Numbered from the stretch's first letter, positions 1 to 18,779 are shown. The stretch: DNA of 64,000 nt from Cellulomonas palmilytica (GCF_021590045.1 NZ_CP062221.1:2294001-2358000); one strand, 5' to 3'. Notes: a model not told the origin generated them from the sequence alone. Numbers and translations are program-made.

Positions 1-67
1 CGGGCTGGGCGACCGGCTGACGGTGGAGCCCGTGCCCGCCGACGAGCGTGTCGGGGCCCCCGCGTGA
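1..67 (+). CDS. 3' end of an unidentified gene (partial)
   Basis: An open frame enters from the left edge and ends at TGA 65-67, giving about 21 residues (GLGDRLTVEP to VGAPA). The stop overlaps the GTG start of thiE in a GTGA tetranucleotide, so it is probably the preceding gene of a thiamin operon. Too little is present to name it; a thiamin gene such as thiM is only a guess from position. Confidence 0.5.
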   Translation, partial: GLGDRLTVEPVPADERVGAPA

Positions 68-804
68 GCCGCGTGGCGGGCGTGCCGGGAGCCACGAGCG
101 TGACCGGGACGGTGCGGCGCCCCGCGTTCCCCGGCGGGCCGTACCTGGTGCTCGACGCCGACGTGTGCGCGGCGGCGGGGCGCGCCCCGGCGGACGTCGC
201 GGCCGACGCGGTGCGGGCGGGCGTCGGGGTCGTGCAGGTGCGCGCGACGCGCACGGGCGTGCGTGACCTCGTCGCGCTCACGGTCGCCGTGGCGGACGCG
301 GTCCGCATCGCCGGGCCCGCCCGCCTCGTGGTCGACGACCGCGTGGACGTGGTGCTCGCGGCGCGGGCCCGCGGCGCCGTCGTCGACGGTGTGCACGTGG
401 GCCAGCGGGACCTCGAGGCCGCCGACGCGCGCGCCCTGCTCGGGCCGGACGCGGTCGTCGGGGTCTCGGCGGCTCGGCCGCAGGACGTGCGCGCGGTCCC
501 GGCCGACCTCATCGACTACATCGGCGCCGGCCCGGTGCGCCTCACGCCCACCAAACCGGAGGCCGCCGTCGCACTCGGCCTCGACGGGCTCGCCGCGGCG
601 GTGGCGTGCACCGACCTGCCGGTCGTGGCCATCGGCGGGCTCGACGTGCACGACGTCGACGCGGTGCGCGCTGCGGGGGCGCGAGGGCTCGCGGTGGTCT
701 CCGCGGTCTGCTCCGCCCCCGACCCGTCCGCCGCGGCCGCGGCGCTCGTCGCGGCGTGGAACGCGAGCCCGGTGGTCGTGTCGGCGTCGGCGGGTGCACG
801 GTGA
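64..804 (+). CDS. thiE: Thiamine-phosphate synthase
   Basis: This 246-aa TIM-barrel enzyme joins the hydroxymethylpyrimidine diphosphate and thiazole phosphate moieties to make thiamin monophosphate in the cytoplasm. Visible family motifs are VDDRVD, DGVHVGQRDL, VGVSA, the YIGAGPV stretch with TPTK, and the phosphate loop AIGG. The GTG start at 64 overlaps the previous stop, and the gene ends in a GTGA overlap with thiD, so translation is probably coupled. One oddity is the diphosphate-binding segment: many homologues read QxRxK, whereas this one reads QVRATR, so the usual lysine is not in place. Identification is firm from the overall pattern; whether activity is normal is less certain. Confidence 0.9.
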   Translation: MSRVAGVPGATSVTGTVRRPAFPGGPYLVLDADVCAAAGRAPADVAADAVRAGVGVVQVRATRTGVRDLVALTVAVADAVRIAGPARLVVDDRVDVVLAARARGAVVDGVHVGQRDLEAADARALLGPDAVVGVSAARPQDVRAVPADLIDYIGAGPVRLTPTKPEAAVALGLDGLAAAVACTDLPVVAIGGLDVHDVDAVRAAGARGLAVVSAVCSAPDPSAAAAALVAAWNASPVVVSASAGAR

Positions 805-2372
805 CCGCCTCGCGCGTGCGTGCGCTGTCGATCGCCGGCACGGACCCGACCGGCGGCGCCGGGATCCAGGCCGACCTCAAGTCGTTCGCCGCGCACGGGG
901 CCTACGGCATGGCCGTCGTGACGGCGCTCGTCGCGCAGAACACGCGGGGCGTGCGCGCGGTCCACGTACCGGAGCCGGACTTCCTGCGCGCGCAGCTCGA
1001 CGCCGTGAGCGACGACGTGTCGGTGGACGCGGTGAAGATCGGCATGCTCGCGACGCCGCAGGTCGCGGCAGAGGTGACGGCGTGGCTCGACCGGCAGCGC
1101 GCCGCGGGCCGTCGGCCCGTCGTCGTGCTGGACCCGGTCATGGTCGCGACGAGCGGGGACCGGCTGCTCGAGCCGGAGGCCGAGGCCGCGGTGCGCGCGC
1201 TGGTGGCGCGTGCGGACCTGGTCACGCCGAACCTGCCCGAGCTGGCGGTGCTGGTGGACGAGCCGACCGCGGGCACGTGGGCGCACGCGCTCGACCAGGC
1301 CCACCGGCTCGCGAGCGGGTCCGGGACCACGGTGCTGCTCAAGGGCGGGCACCTGGGCGGGTCGACGAGCCCGGACGCGCTGGTCGGCCCGGACGGCCAG
1401 GTCGTCGAGATCGCGGCGCAGCGCGTCGTCTCGACGAGCACGCACGGCACGGGCTGCTCGCTGTCGGCCGCGGTCGCGGCGCTGCGGCCCGTGCGTGACG
1501 GCTGGCCCGAGACGGTCCGCGAGGCGAAGCGGTGGCTCACGGGTGCGATCGCCGCGGGCGAGGGCCTGCAGGTCGGCTCGGGGCACGGCCCGGTCGACCA
1601 CCTGCACCACGCGCCCGGTCTGGGTGCGCGCGCCTTCACGGCGGACGTCGCGGGTCGCGTCGCCGACGCGACGCGCCGGTCGGCCGAGCTGCCGTTCGTG
1701 CGGGCGCTCGTCGAGGGCACGCTGCCTGCCGAGCGGTTCGAGGACTACGTGCGGCAGGACGCGCTGTACCTCACGGACTACTCGCGCGTCCTGGCGCGTG
1801 CGAGCCAGCTAGCGCCCGACGGGGAGGGCCAGGCGTTCTTCGCGCGCGGGGCCGCCGCGTGCCTCGACGTCGAGCGACGGCTGCACGACGAGCGCCTCGC
1901 GCGGGCCGGACGGCGCGCGGTCCGCGTCGCGGGGCCGTCGCGGGTGACGACCGCGTACGTCGACCACCTGCTCGCCGTCGCGGCGACGGGGTCGTACGCC
2001 GACGTCGTCGCGGCGGTGCTCCCGTGCTACTGGGTGTACGCCGACCTCGGGGCGCAGCTGCGTGCCCGGGTCACACACCTGTCGGCGGATCTCGCGACCC
2101 ACCCGTACGGCGACTGGCTCGGGACGTACGGCGACACCGAGTTCGCCCAACTGGCGGTACGGGCACGCGAGCTGGCCGACGCCGCCGCCCGCCCGCTGGA
2201 CGCCGCGGGCCGTGCCCGGATGCGGCACGTGCTCGCCGTCTCCTGCGAGCACGAGGTCGCGTTCTTCGCCCAGGTCGGCACCGCGCCGCATCCGGCTACC
2301 CAGGTGCAGGACGACCCCGCGGTGCCGGGCACGCTCGCACGCTCGTCGGCGGACGCCGTGCCCGTGGCGTGA
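801..2372 (+). CDS. thiD: ThiD-TenA fusion: HMP(-P) kinase / thiaminase II-like protein
   Basis: A 523-aa bifunctional protein. Residues 1 to about 262 are the hydroxymethylpyrimidine (phosphate) kinase ThiD, seen from the opening SIAGTDPTGGAG, the VKIGML and LDPVM motifs and the C-terminal STHGTGCS anion hole. Residues about 285-505 are TenA, the aminopyrimidine salvage hydrolase, with the conserved LPCYWVY motif (Cys409 the likely nucleophile) and the F.DYV.QD opening. The pair would recover degraded pyrimidine and phosphorylate it for ThiE, encoded just upstream with a 4-bp overlap. Fusions of these two domains are known in actinobacteria. An open frame continues upstream of 801, but GTG 801 fits the start of the kinase fold. 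Confidence 0.92.
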   Translation: MTASRVRALSIAGTDPTGGAGIQADLKSFAAHGAYGMAVVTALVAQNTRGVRAVHVPEPDFLRAQLDAVSDDVSVDAVKIGMLATPQVAAEVTAWLDRQRAAGRRPVVVLDPVMVATSGDRLLEPEAEAAVRALVARADLVTPNLPELAVLVDEPTAGTWAHALDQAHRLASGSGTTVLLKGGHLGGSTSPDALVGPDGQVVEIAAQRVVSTSTHGTGCSLSAAVAALRPVRDGWPETVREAKRWLTGAIAAGEGLQVGSGHGPVDHLHHAPGLGARAFTADVAGRVADATRRSAELPFVRALVEGTLPAERFEDYVRQDALYLTDYSRVLARASQLAPDGEGQAFFARGAAACLDVERRLHDERLARAGRRAVRVAGPSRVTTAYVDHLLAVAATGSYADVVAAVLPCYWVYADLGAQLRARVTHLSADLATHPYGDWLGTYGDTEFAQLAVRARELADAAARPLDAAGRARMRHVLAVSCEHEVAFFAQVGTAPHPATQVQDDPAVPGTLARSSADAVPVA

Positions 2373-2374
2373 CA

Positions 2375-2413
2375 CGACGAGCGGCCCGGCCGCAGGACCC
2401 GGGCCGCTCGTCG
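2375..2413. terminator. Bidirectional terminator between thiD and trpB-like gene
   Basis: A perfect 15-bp inverted repeat (2375-2389 with 2399-2413) with a 9-nt loop lies between two converging genes. There is no clear T-tract, as is common in high-GC actinobacteria. Confidence 0.75.
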
Positions 2414-2438
2414 TCGAGGCGTCGACGGCGCGAGAGCG

Positions 2439-3752
2439 TCAGAGGAAGTCGTGGTACGCGGGCAGGTCGAGCACGCCGTTGCCCGAGAGCCCGATGACGA
2501 TCGTCTCGTCGGTCGTCGCGGCCCGCGCGTGCGCGATCGCCCCGGCGACCGCGTGCGTCGACTCGGGGGCCGGGATGATGCCCTCGGCCCGCGCGAACTC
2601 GAGGCCCGCCGCGAACGCGGTCTCCTGGTCGACGGCGATCGCCTCGAGGAGCCCGAGCTCGAGCGCGTGCGACACCATCGGCGCCATGCCGTGGTAGCGC
2701 AGACCTCCCGCGTGGATGGGCGGCGGCACGAAGTCCTTGCCGAGCGTGTGCATCTTGAGCAGCGGCGTCAGGCCGGCGACGTCGCCGAAGTCGTACCGGT
2801 ACTCGCCCTGCGTGAGCGAGGGGCACGCGGCGGGCTCGCACGCGACGACGCGCGTCGACGTGCCCTCGCGCAGGTTGCGGCCGATGAACGGGAAGCTGAG
2901 GCCCGCGAGGTTCGACCCGCCGCCCGCGCACCCGAACACGACGTCGGCGCTCGCGCCGATCTCGTCGAGCTGGGCGAGCGCCTCCTGACCGATCACGGAC
3001 TGGTGCAGCAGCACGTGGTTGAGCACCGAGCCGAGCGCGTAGTGCGCGTCCGGGTCCTGCGCGGCGACCTCGACGGCCTCCGAGATGGCCATGCCGAGCG
3101 ACCCGGTGGTGTCCGGGTCGGCCGCGAGCATCGCGCGCCCCGCCTCGGTGAGGTCCGACGGCGACGGGTGGCACACGCCCCCGTACGTCTCCATCTGCAT
3201 GCGGCGGTACGGCTTCGCGTCGTACGACGCGCGCACCTGCCACACCTCGCACTGCAGGCCGAGCAGCGAGCACGCGAACGACAGCGACGCGCCCCACTGG
3301 CCGGCGCCCGTCTCGGTCGTGAGCTTCGTCGTGCCCTCGATCGCGTTGTAGTACGCCTGCGCGACCGCGGTGTTCGGCTTGTGCGAGCCCGCCGGGGAGA
3401 CGCCCTCGTACTTGTAGTAGATCGTCGCGGGCGTGCCGAGGGCGCGCTCGAGGCGCAGCGCGCGGATCAGCGGCGACGGTCGCCACAGCGCGTAGATCTC
3501 CCGGACGGTCTGCGGGATCTCGACGTACCGCTCGGTGCTGACCTCCTGCGCGATGAGCGCCATCGGGAACAGCGGCGCGAGGTCGTCGGGTCCGAGCGGC
3601 TCACGCGTGCCGGGGTGCAGCGCGGGCGGTGCGGGCTCGGGCAGGTCCGCCGCGAGGTTGTACCAGTGCGTCGGGACCTGCGACGGCACGACGGTGCCGA
3701 CGGGTTCCGTGAGCGGACGGGATGCGGGGCGGACGTCCGGGGATGTCGTCAT
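2439..3752 (-). CDS. TrpB-like PLP-dependent enzyme (TrpB2 family)
   Basis: A 437-aa protein of the TrpB2 branch of tryptophan synthase beta-like enzymes. The PLP lysine sits in GSHKPN (Lys125), the phosphate-binding glycine run is GCAGGGSN, and the inserted N-terminal segment ([13 protein letters not shown]) and the motif RPSPLIRA are typical of TrpB2 rather than TrpB1. TrpB2 proteins can make tryptophan from indole and serine; their role in genomes that also carry trpAB is uncertain. The ATG at 3752 follows a strong AGGAGG ribosome-binding site. No trpA is nearby. Confidence 0.88.
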   Translation of the reverse strand: MTTSPDVRPASRPLTEPVGTVVPSQVPTHWYNLAADLPEPAPPALHPGTREPLGPDDLAPLFPMALIAQEVSTERYVEIPQTVREIYALWRPSPLIRALRLERALGTPATIYYKYEGVSPAGSHKPNTAVAQAYYNAIEGTTKLTTETGAGQWGASLSFACSLLGLQCEVWQVRASYDAKPYRRMQMETYGGVCHPSPSDLTEAGRAMLAADPDTTGSLGMAISEAVEVAAQDPDAHYALGSVLNHVLLHQSVIGQEALAQLDEIGASADVVFGCAGGGSNLAGLSFPFIGRNLREGTSTRVVACEPAACPSLTQGEYRYDFGDVAGLTPLLKMHTLGKDFVPPPIHAGGLRYHGMAPMVSHALELGLLEAIAVDQETAFAAGLEFARAEGIIPAPESTHAVAGAIAHARAATTDETIVIGLSGNGVLDLPAYHDFL

Positions 3753-3841
3753 GCGGGGGCCTCCTGGGCGCGTCGTGGTGCGGTGCGGGCCGCCGACGCG
3801 CGGAGCGAGAGACCACGACGCCGTGGGTCCGCAGGGCGAGC

Positions 3842-4402
3842 CTAGGGGAGAGCCCCGCTGCTCAGGCCCCGATCCAGCGTGCGCTCGAGCAGCTCGACCC
3901 GCACCGTGCCGTCCTTGGTGTCGAGCTCCCCGACGCGCCGGAACCCGAGCCGCGCGTGGAACGCCGACGAGCCGGGGTTGGGCGGGTCGAGGTTGACCTC
4001 GCACGTCACGCGCCCGAGCCCGAGCGCCCGGGCGCGGGCGTCGACGGCGGCGTAGAGGGCGCGCCCGACACCGCGGCCGTGCGCGTGGGGCGCGACGACG
4101 ATGCGGTCGACGTACAGCGAGCCGGGCCGGTGCTGCGCGAACCACCGGTAGTTCTCGCTCGCGTACGCCGCGCCGGGCGCGAGCGCGAGCAGGAACCCGA
4201 GCACCTCGTCGTCCGTGTGCGCGACGACCGCGACGTCGCACCCCGGCACGTGCGCGGCCAGCCCGTCGAGCCCGAGCGCGTTGACGGCGGGCACCGCCGC
4301 GTCGTTGAGCGCGGCGAGCAGCGGCAGGTCGTCGGCCCGGACGTCCCGCACGACGACCACGCCCGTGACCTCGCCCGTGAGGTTGCCCGTGACGTCGCCC
4401 AT
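3842..4402 (-). CDS. GNAT-family N-acetyltransferase
   Basis: A 186-aa GNAT acyltransferase that would transfer an acetyl group from acetyl-CoA to an unknown amine. The acetyl-CoA pyrophosphate loop (R/Q-x-x-G-x-G/A) is visible as HGRGVGRAL after the VDRIVV strand, followed by [20 protein letters not shown], typical of motifs A and B. The ATG at 4402 is chosen because it lies just outside the preceding oxidoreductase gene; a start at 4453 would overlap that gene by 28 bp. The first residues form a short repeat (VTG-LTG-VTG) and may not be part of the fold. Substrate unknown. Confidence 0.8.
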   Translation of the reverse strand: MGDVTGNLTGEVTGVVVVRDVRADDLPLLAALNDAAVPAVNALGLDGLAAHVPGCDVAVVAHTDDEVLGFLLALAPGAAYASENYRWFAQHRPGSLYVDRIVVAPHAHGRGVGRALYAAVDARARALGLGRVTCEVNLDPPNPGSSAFHARLGFRRVGELDTKDGTVRVELLERTLDRGLSSGALP

Positions 4403-4425
4403 GACGTCTTTCGTGGGGACCGGGG

Positions 4426-5208
4426 TCAGATCGCGCACGAGTCGTCGGTGCACGCGTCGGCGGCCGGGTCCCCGGCCAGGACCTGGAGCGGGTTCGCCTC
4501 ACGCCAGCCCGCGTCGAGCAGCTGGGTGAACACCGGCGCGGGTTGGGCACCCGAGACCGCGTACCGGCGGTCGACGACGAAGAACGGCACGCCGCTCACG
4601 CCGAGCTCGCGCGCCGCGGCGATGTCCGCGTCGACGGCGGAGGACTGCGCGTCGCCCGCGAGGAACGCGGCGACGGCGTCGTCGTCGAGCCCGGCGAGCG
4701 CGAACCCGGCCTCGCGCGCGACCGCGACGAGCGCGTCGGTGACGCCGAGGTCCGCGCCGCGCTCGAAGTGCGCGGAGAACAGCGCCTCGAGCGTGCGCTC
4801 GACGAGCGCCTCGCCGCCGGTCTCGCGCGCGAGGTGCACGAGGCGGTGCGCGTCGTACGTGTTGAACGTCAGCACCGTGTCGAAGTCGTACGCGAGGCCC
4901 TCGCCCGCGGCGACGGCGGTGACGTGCTCGAACATCCGCTGCACCTGGTCGAGCGGGAGCCCCTTCAGCTCGGCGAGCGCCTCGGCCTCGGGGCGGCCCG
5001 GGCCGCGCGGGGTGTCCGGGGAGAGCTGGTAGGCGCGCCACACCACCTCGACGTGCGCGCGGTGCGGGAACGCCGCGAGGGCGGTCGCGAACCGGCGCTT
5101 GCCGATGTAGCACCACGGGCAGGCGACGTCGGACCACACCTCGACCGTGATCGTGCGGACGGGGCTCGGGGTGGACGTGCCCAGGTCAGGGCTCACAGCA
5201 GGGCTCAC
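4426..5208 (-). CDS. DsbA-family (FrnE-like) dithiol oxidoreductase
   Basis: A 260-aa thioredoxin-fold protein of the FrnE/DsbA type. The redox motif CPWC is at residues 30-33 in [11 protein letters not shown], and the cis-proline loop is GVSGVPFFV. No signal peptide is seen, as expected for the cytosolic FrnE branch, which includes disulfide isomerases linked to stress tolerance. The C-terminus carries two more cysteines (ACTDDSCAI). GTG 5208 overlaps the stop of the quinone reductase gene in a GTGA, pointing to translational coupling; GTG 5196 is an alternative. Confidence 0.88.
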   Translation of the reverse strand: MSPAVSPDLGTSTPSPVRTITVEVWSDVACPWCYIGKRRFATALAAFPHRAHVEVVWRAYQLSPDTPRGPGRPEAEALAELKGLPLDQVQRMFEHVTAVAAGEGLAYDFDTVLTFNTYDAHRLVHLARETGGEALVERTLEALFSAHFERGADLGVTDALVAVAREAGFALAGLDDDAVAAFLAGDAQSSAVDADIAAARELGVSGVPFFVVDRRYAVSGAQPAPVFTQLLDAGWREANPLQVLAGDPAADACTDDSCAI

Positions 5209-6188
5209 GGCAGGAGGAGGACCTTTCCGGTCGTGGCGCGCGACTCGAGCGCGCGGTGGGCGTCGGCCGCGGCCGACAGGGGGAAGCGGGCACCGACGCG
5301 CACGTCGAGGCGACCGTCGGCGACCGCGCCGAACAGCTCGGCGGCACGCCACTCGAGCTCGGAGCGGTCGGCGACGTAGTCCCCGAGCGTCGGACGCGTG
5401 AGGAACACGGACCCCGCGGCGTTGAGCCGCTGCGGGTCGATGGGCGGGACCGGACCGGAGGACGCGCCGTACAGCACGAGCGTGCCGCGGCGGGCGAGCG
5501 ACGCGAGCGACGCGTCGAACGTGTCGCGGCCGACGCCGTCGTACACCGTGTCGACCCCGCGCCCGTCGGTCAGCTCACGCACGCGCGCGGGCAGGTCGGT
5601 GGTCAGGTCGTCGAGCTCGCGGTAGCGGATCACGTCGGCGGCGCCCGCTGCGCGCGCGAGCGCCTCCTTCTCGACCGACCCGACGGTCGCGATCACGTGC
5701 CCGCCGCGCTGGGTCGCGAGCTGCGTGAGCAGCAGGCCGACGCCGCCGGCGGCCGCGTGCACGAGCACCCGGGTGCCCGGCTCGACGGGGGCCGTGGAGG
5801 TGACGAGGTAGTGCGCGGTCATGCCCTGCAGCGGCAGCGCGGCCGCGACCTCGTCGTCCACGCCGTCCGGGACGTGCAGCAGCTCGCGCTGCGGGACGAC
5901 GACGAGCTCGGCGTACGAGCCGGGAGCGGCGGACCACGCGACGCGGTCACCGGCGGTGAACCCGGTGACCTGCGCGCCGGTCGCGACGACCGTCCCGGCG
6001 CCCTCGGAGCCGGGGACGTGCGGGAACGGCGCGGGGTACACCCCGCCGCGACGGTAGGTGTCGATGAAGTTGACGCCGGCCGCGGCGACCCGCACGAGCA
6101 CCTCGTGCGGCCCCGGCGTCGGGTCGGGTCGGGTGACGGACGACAGGACCTCGGGTCCACCGGCGCGGGTGGCTTCGACGGCGTGCAC
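5205..6188 (-). CDS. Quinone oxidoreductase, zinc-free medium-chain dehydrogenase family
   Basis: About 327 residues of an NADPH:quinone reductase of the zeta-crystallin/Qor type. The N-terminal GroES-like domain contains GVNFIDTYRRGGVYP and PGSEGAGTV; the Rossmann domain carries AAAGGVGLLLTQLA. The residues that bind catalytic zinc in alcohol dehydrogenases are absent. It probably reduces quinones by one- or two-electron transfer using NADPH. GTG 6188 aligns with the usual N-terminus (xHAVEAxxxGGPEVL); an ATG at 6221 would add 11 residues. It leads the minus-strand pair with the FrnE-like gene, which suggests a shared redox-stress role (inference). Confidence 0.86.
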   Translation of the reverse strand: MHAVEATRAGGPEVLSSVTRPDPTPGPHEVLVRVAAAGVNFIDTYRRGGVYPAPFPHVPGSEGAGTVVATGAQVTGFTAGDRVAWSAAPGSYAELVVVPQRELLHVPDGVDDEVAAALPLQGMTAHYLVTSTAPVEPGTRVLVHAAAGGVGLLLTQLATQRGGHVIATVGSVEKEALARAAGAADVIRYRELDDLTTDLPARVRELTDGRGVDTVYDGVGRDTFDASLASLARRGTLVLYGASSGPVPPIDPQRLNAAGSVFLTRPTLGDYVADRSELEWRAAELFGAVADGRLDVRVGARFPLSAAADAHRALESRATTGKVLLLP

Positions 6189-6288
6189 GTCGAGCCGAAC
6201 ACCCGGGGCGCGGCTTTTCATCCCGAGTCGTCATCCCGAGCCGGTGCGATCCTCGTCCTCGGCGGCATGAACCCCGCAGCGCGGCACC

Positions 6289-6360
6289 ACTGCAGCACGG
6301 CACAATCCCGCAGCACGGCACAACCCCGCAGCACGGCACAACCCCGCGGCACGGCACAAC
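6289..6360. repeat. 18-bp tandem repeat array upstream of the sigma-factor gene
   Basis: Four direct copies of an 18-bp unit (CCCGCAGCACGGCACAAC): 6289-6306 is degenerate, 6307-6324 and 6325-6342 are identical, and 6343-6360 differs by one base. A weaker copy precedes at 6271. A 9-bp inverted repeat (CACCACTGC 6285-6293, GCAGTGGTG 6364-6372) flanks the array. It occupies the gap between the divergent quinone-reductase and sigma-factor genes. It may be an operator cluster or recent slippage. Confidence 0.85.
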
Positions 6361-6410
6361 CCCGCAGTGGTGTCCCGACGCTCTGGTGGTGAGGGAGCCG
6401 AGGAGGGGTC

Positions 6411-6944
6411 GTGGGGCGCAGCTGGGAACCGTTGCTGGAGCACGTCGTGCGGGAGCGCTATGCACGCCTGCTCTCGTACGCGGTGCTGTTGGTGGGCGCC
6501 GACGACGCGCCCGACGTGGTGCAGGACGCGCTGGTGTCGGCGTTCTCCGGCCGGGCGCGGTTCACGGTCGCCGCCGAGGCCGAGCAGTACGTGCGACGGG
6601 CGATCGCGATGCGTTCGATCGACACCGCGCGTCGGCGTCGTCGGGGGCGCGCGCTCGCGGACCGGCTCGCGAGCCTGCGCCAGGAGGTCGCGCACCTCGA
6701 GCCGACGACGCTGGCGACCCAGGTCTCCGAGGCGCTCGCGGAGCTGCCGCCCCGGATGCGGGCGTGCGTGGTGCTGCGGCACCTCGAGGACCTGTCGGTG
6801 CGCGACACCGCCACCGCGCTCGGCATCGGCGAGGGCTCGGTCAAGCGGTACACGGCCGACGGCGTCGCGCGCCTCGCGGCGCGCCTCGGCACGGCTCCCC
6901 CCGACGAGCAGATCCGCGTCATCCCCGCAGGAGGTGCGTCATGA
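6411..6944 (+). CDS. ECF sigma factor, SigE-like family
   Basis: A 177-aa group IV sigma factor that would direct RNA polymerase to a small regulon. Region 2 is visible as YARLLSYAVLLVGADDAPDVVQDALV and following basic residues (about 18-85). Region 4 is a helix-turn-helix in SVRDTATALGIGEGSVKRY (about 130-155) after the LPPRMRACVVLR helix. The GTG start at 6411 has a strong AGGAGGGG site. The stop overlaps the ATG of the next gene, a membrane protein that may be its regulator. The upstream 18-bp repeat array may bear on its control. Confidence 0.88.
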   Translation: MGRSWEPLLEHVVRERYARLLSYAVLLVGADDAPDVVQDALVSAFSGRARFTVAAEAEQYVRRAIAMRSIDTARRRRRGRALADRLASLRQEVAHLEPTTLATQVSEALAELPPRMRACVVLRHLEDLSVRDTATALGIGEGSVKRYTADGVARLAARLGTAPPDEQIRVIPAGGAS

Positions 6945-8395
6945 CCGACCTCGACGAGCTGCTGAACCGCGCGTGGGACGAGCACGCGCGCACCGCCGCG
7001 GACCTCGACACGTCGGCCGTGCTCGACGACGCGCGCGCGCAGGTGCGCCACCGCCGCGCCGTGCGGCACTCGGTGCTGTCCGTCGGGGGAGCCGCCGCTG
7101 TGGGCGTCCTCGTGTGGGGCGCGCTCGCGGTGCCGTCGCCGCGGCACGACGCCCCGCCGGCGTCCCCCACGCCCACGGTCACGACGACCCCGCCGACGAC
7201 CCCGCCGACGTCGCCCACGCCGACGCCGGACCGCACGAGCGAGGCGACGTCGGCCCCGACGGTGAACGGGGTCGCCGGCGACCTCCCGCCGTACCGGCCC
7301 GCGCCCGAGGGTCTCCTGCGGTCCGCGGGTCGCGGCTGGGTGCTGTCGCTGTTCCCGGTGCTCGACGCGCCCGAGCCCGAACGTGCCGAGCCGGGCGACG
7401 AGGTCGGGTCCGACGAGCCCGTGTGGGTGCTGCGCGACGTGCTGGTCACGTCGCCGCAGGGCCAGACCTACCTGGTGCACCGGTACGACGAGCCCGTCCA
7501 CCGGGTCCAGCTCGCTGCGTGGTCCGCGGGGTCGCCAACGGCGGTCGTCGTGGTCGACGACAACGACGGCCAGGCGAGGGCGGACCTGGACCTCACGACG
7601 GGCGGGGTCGAGCGCCGCGGCCCGGTGGGTTCGGGCCTGCGCCTGCTCGGCACGCGCGCCGACGGCACGGAGGTGTGGCAGGACTTCTCGGGCGACACGG
7701 GCGAGGTGCGGGTCCACACGTACCGTCCGGCCGACGGGGCGACGACGTCGGTCGAGGCGCCGCGTCGGGTACCGATGCTGGGGGTCGACGCCGAGCTCCG
7801 GCAGGCGGTGTCGCTCGACGGGGACGGCGAGGACGCGCTGCCCGTCGTGGACCTCGCGAGCGGTGCGCGGCGCGACGTCGCGATCGGCGACGGGCTCGGC
7901 TCGTGCCACCACTCCGGGGTCCTGGAACCCGGGACGGTGCTCGTGCGGTGCTACGACGGCAAGGAGGGGACCTCGGTGACCGTGTGGCGGGTCCCGCTCG
8001 ACGGGGCCGGGGCGCAGCGGCTCGATCCCGAGGTCGTCGCCGGTCAGGAGTGGCTCGAGCGGGCGGTCGCCGTCTCGGCGATGGACGGGTCCGGGGGCTC
8101 GGCCCTCGTCGTGTCGGCGTTCCATGACCGTCCCACGCGCGTGTGGCGGTGGGACGGCGACGAGGCGGTGGCGCTGGACAGCCCGGCGCTGGCGGCGATG
8201 CTCACCGAGCGGACGATGTTCCGCAGCGAGGTCGTGCGGGACGGAGCGCTGTACCTGGCGCTGGGGGAGTTCGGCAACGGACCCTCGACCGAGCGTGTCG
8301 TCCGCATCTCGCTCGCGGACGGCGGGGCGAGCGAGCTGGTGGGGAGGTACGCGACGACCGTCGGCCTGGCACCCCAGCACACGGTGGCGAGGTGA
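6941..8395 (+). CDS. One-pass membrane protein coupled to the sigma factor (putative anti-sigma or sensor)
   Basis: A 484-aa protein starting at an ATGA overlap with the sigma-factor stop. Residues 1-43 are a charged cytoplasmic segment, about 44-66 a single hydrophobic helix (SVLSVGGAAAVGVLVWGALAV), about 70-105 a Pro/Thr-rich linker, and the remainder a large extracellular region with repeated short beta motifs (LLGTRADGTEVW, WRVPLDGAGAQRLD), suggesting a beta-propeller. No zinc-binding HxxxCxxC anti-sigma motif is visible. Position and topology suggest it holds or modulates the sigma factor; this is inference, since SigE-family partners vary. Confidence 0.75.
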   Translation: MTDLDELLNRAWDEHARTAADLDTSAVLDDARAQVRHRRAVRHSVLSVGGAAAVGVLVWGALAVPSPRHDAPPASPTPTVTTTPPTTPPTSPTPTPDRTSEATSAPTVNGVAGDLPPYRPAPEGLLRSAGRGWVLSLFPVLDAPEPERAEPGDEVGSDEPVWVLRDVLVTSPQGQTYLVHRYDEPVHRVQLAAWSAGSPTAVVVVDDNDGQARADLDLTTGGVERRGPVGSGLRLLGTRADGTEVWQDFSGDTGEVRVHTYRPADGATTSVEAPRRVPMLGVDAELRQAVSLDGDGEDALPVVDLASGARRDVAIGDGLGSCHHSGVLEPGTVLVRCYDGKEGTSVTVWRVPLDGAGAQRLDPEVVAGQEWLERAVAVSAMDGSGGSALVVSAFHDRPTRVWRWDGDEAVALDSPALAAMLTERTMFRSEVVRDGALYLALGEFGNGPSTERVVRISLADGGASELVGRYATTVGLAPQHTVAR

Positions 8396-14591
<6,196 letters not shown>

Positions 14592-14630
14592 CGGCCGCGA
14601 CCTCTCGTACGCCCCACCCACCCCAGCTCG

Positions 14631-14636
14631 TAGAAA
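14631..14636 (+). promoter_or_regulatory. Candidate -10 element for argG
   Basis: TAGAAA sits 10 nt before the argG ATG, in the only real gap (55 bp) of the arginine cluster. A separate promoter for argGH is plausible, but no good -35 is visible. Confidence 0.35.
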
Positions 14637-14646
14637 GTGAACTCTC

Positions 14647-17933
<3,287 letters not shown>

Positions 17934-17937
<4 letters not shown>

Positions 17938-18779
17938 CGCCCGCGGCGGACGCCCCCCGCGAACCGGTCCTCGAGGACCGGGAGCTCGCGCACGCCGCGA
18001 TCCCGTCCGTCGTCCCGTCGGGTTCGTCGTCGGTCGCACCCTCGTCGGACGTGCCGCGCTCGCCGGACGCCGCGGACCCGCTGCGCTTCGTCGCGATCCC
18101 CGCCCGCACCTGGTACGCGCGGGACGTGCACACCGTGGCGCGCGACCTCCTGGGCGCGTACCTGACGTCGCGCACGCCCGAGGGCGAGGTGACGGTCCGG
18201 CTGACCGAGGTCGAGGCGTACGCGGGCTCCGACGACCCCGGCTCGCACGCGTTCCGCGGCCGCACCGCGCGCAACGCGGTGATGTTCGCCGAGCCCGGCA
18301 GGCTCTACGTGTACCGGCACCTCGGGCTGCACCACTGCGTCAACGTGGTCACCGAGCCGACGGGACGCGCGGCGGCGGTCCTGCTGCGCGCGGGCGAGGT
18401 CGTCTCCGGGGCCGAGCTCGCCTGGGCGCGGCGCGAGCACGTGGGCGTCGTCGACTCCCACCGCCAGCTCGCACGCGGCCCCGCACGGCTCGCCGTCTGC
18501 CTCGGGATCGACCGGTCCTGGAACGGCGACGACGTGACCGAGGCCGGCGGACGCGTCGTGCTGCACCGGCACGAGGGACCCGTCCTCTCGACGCAGGCGA
18601 GCGGCCCACGCGTGGGCGTGTCCGGCCCGGGCGGGGACGTGTCCCGGCACCCGTGGCGCTACTGGCTCGTCGGCGAGCCGAGCGTGTCGGCCTACCGCCC
18701 GGCGTACCGCTCCTCGGCCTCGCGCTCGCGCGGCTCGTCGGACGGGTATCGCCCGCCGGCGTCGGAAGACGTCCCGTGA
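17934..18779 (+). CDS. mpg: DNA-3-methyladenine glycosylase, AAG/MPG family
   Basis: A 281-aa base-excision glycosylase that would remove alkylated purines such as 3-methyladenine and hypoxanthine. Family motifs are RDLLGAYL, the catalytic region LTEVEAYAGSDDPGSHAFRG, RNAVMF and the YVYRHLGLHHCVNVV strand. An unstructured N-terminal stretch of about 40 residues precedes the domain and a Ser/Arg-rich tail follows it. ATG 17934 overlaps the preceding stop (ATGA). Confidence 0.9.

Noticed and set aside
3753..3841. Possible tryptophan attenuator or T-box before the TrpB-like gene
   Set aside because: No run of Trp codons, no T-box sequence and no terminator hairpin are visible in the 89 bp.
6289..6360. 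Could the 18-bp repeats be a CRISPR array
   Set aside because: The units are directly abutting with no unique spacers and are too short; no cas genes nearby.
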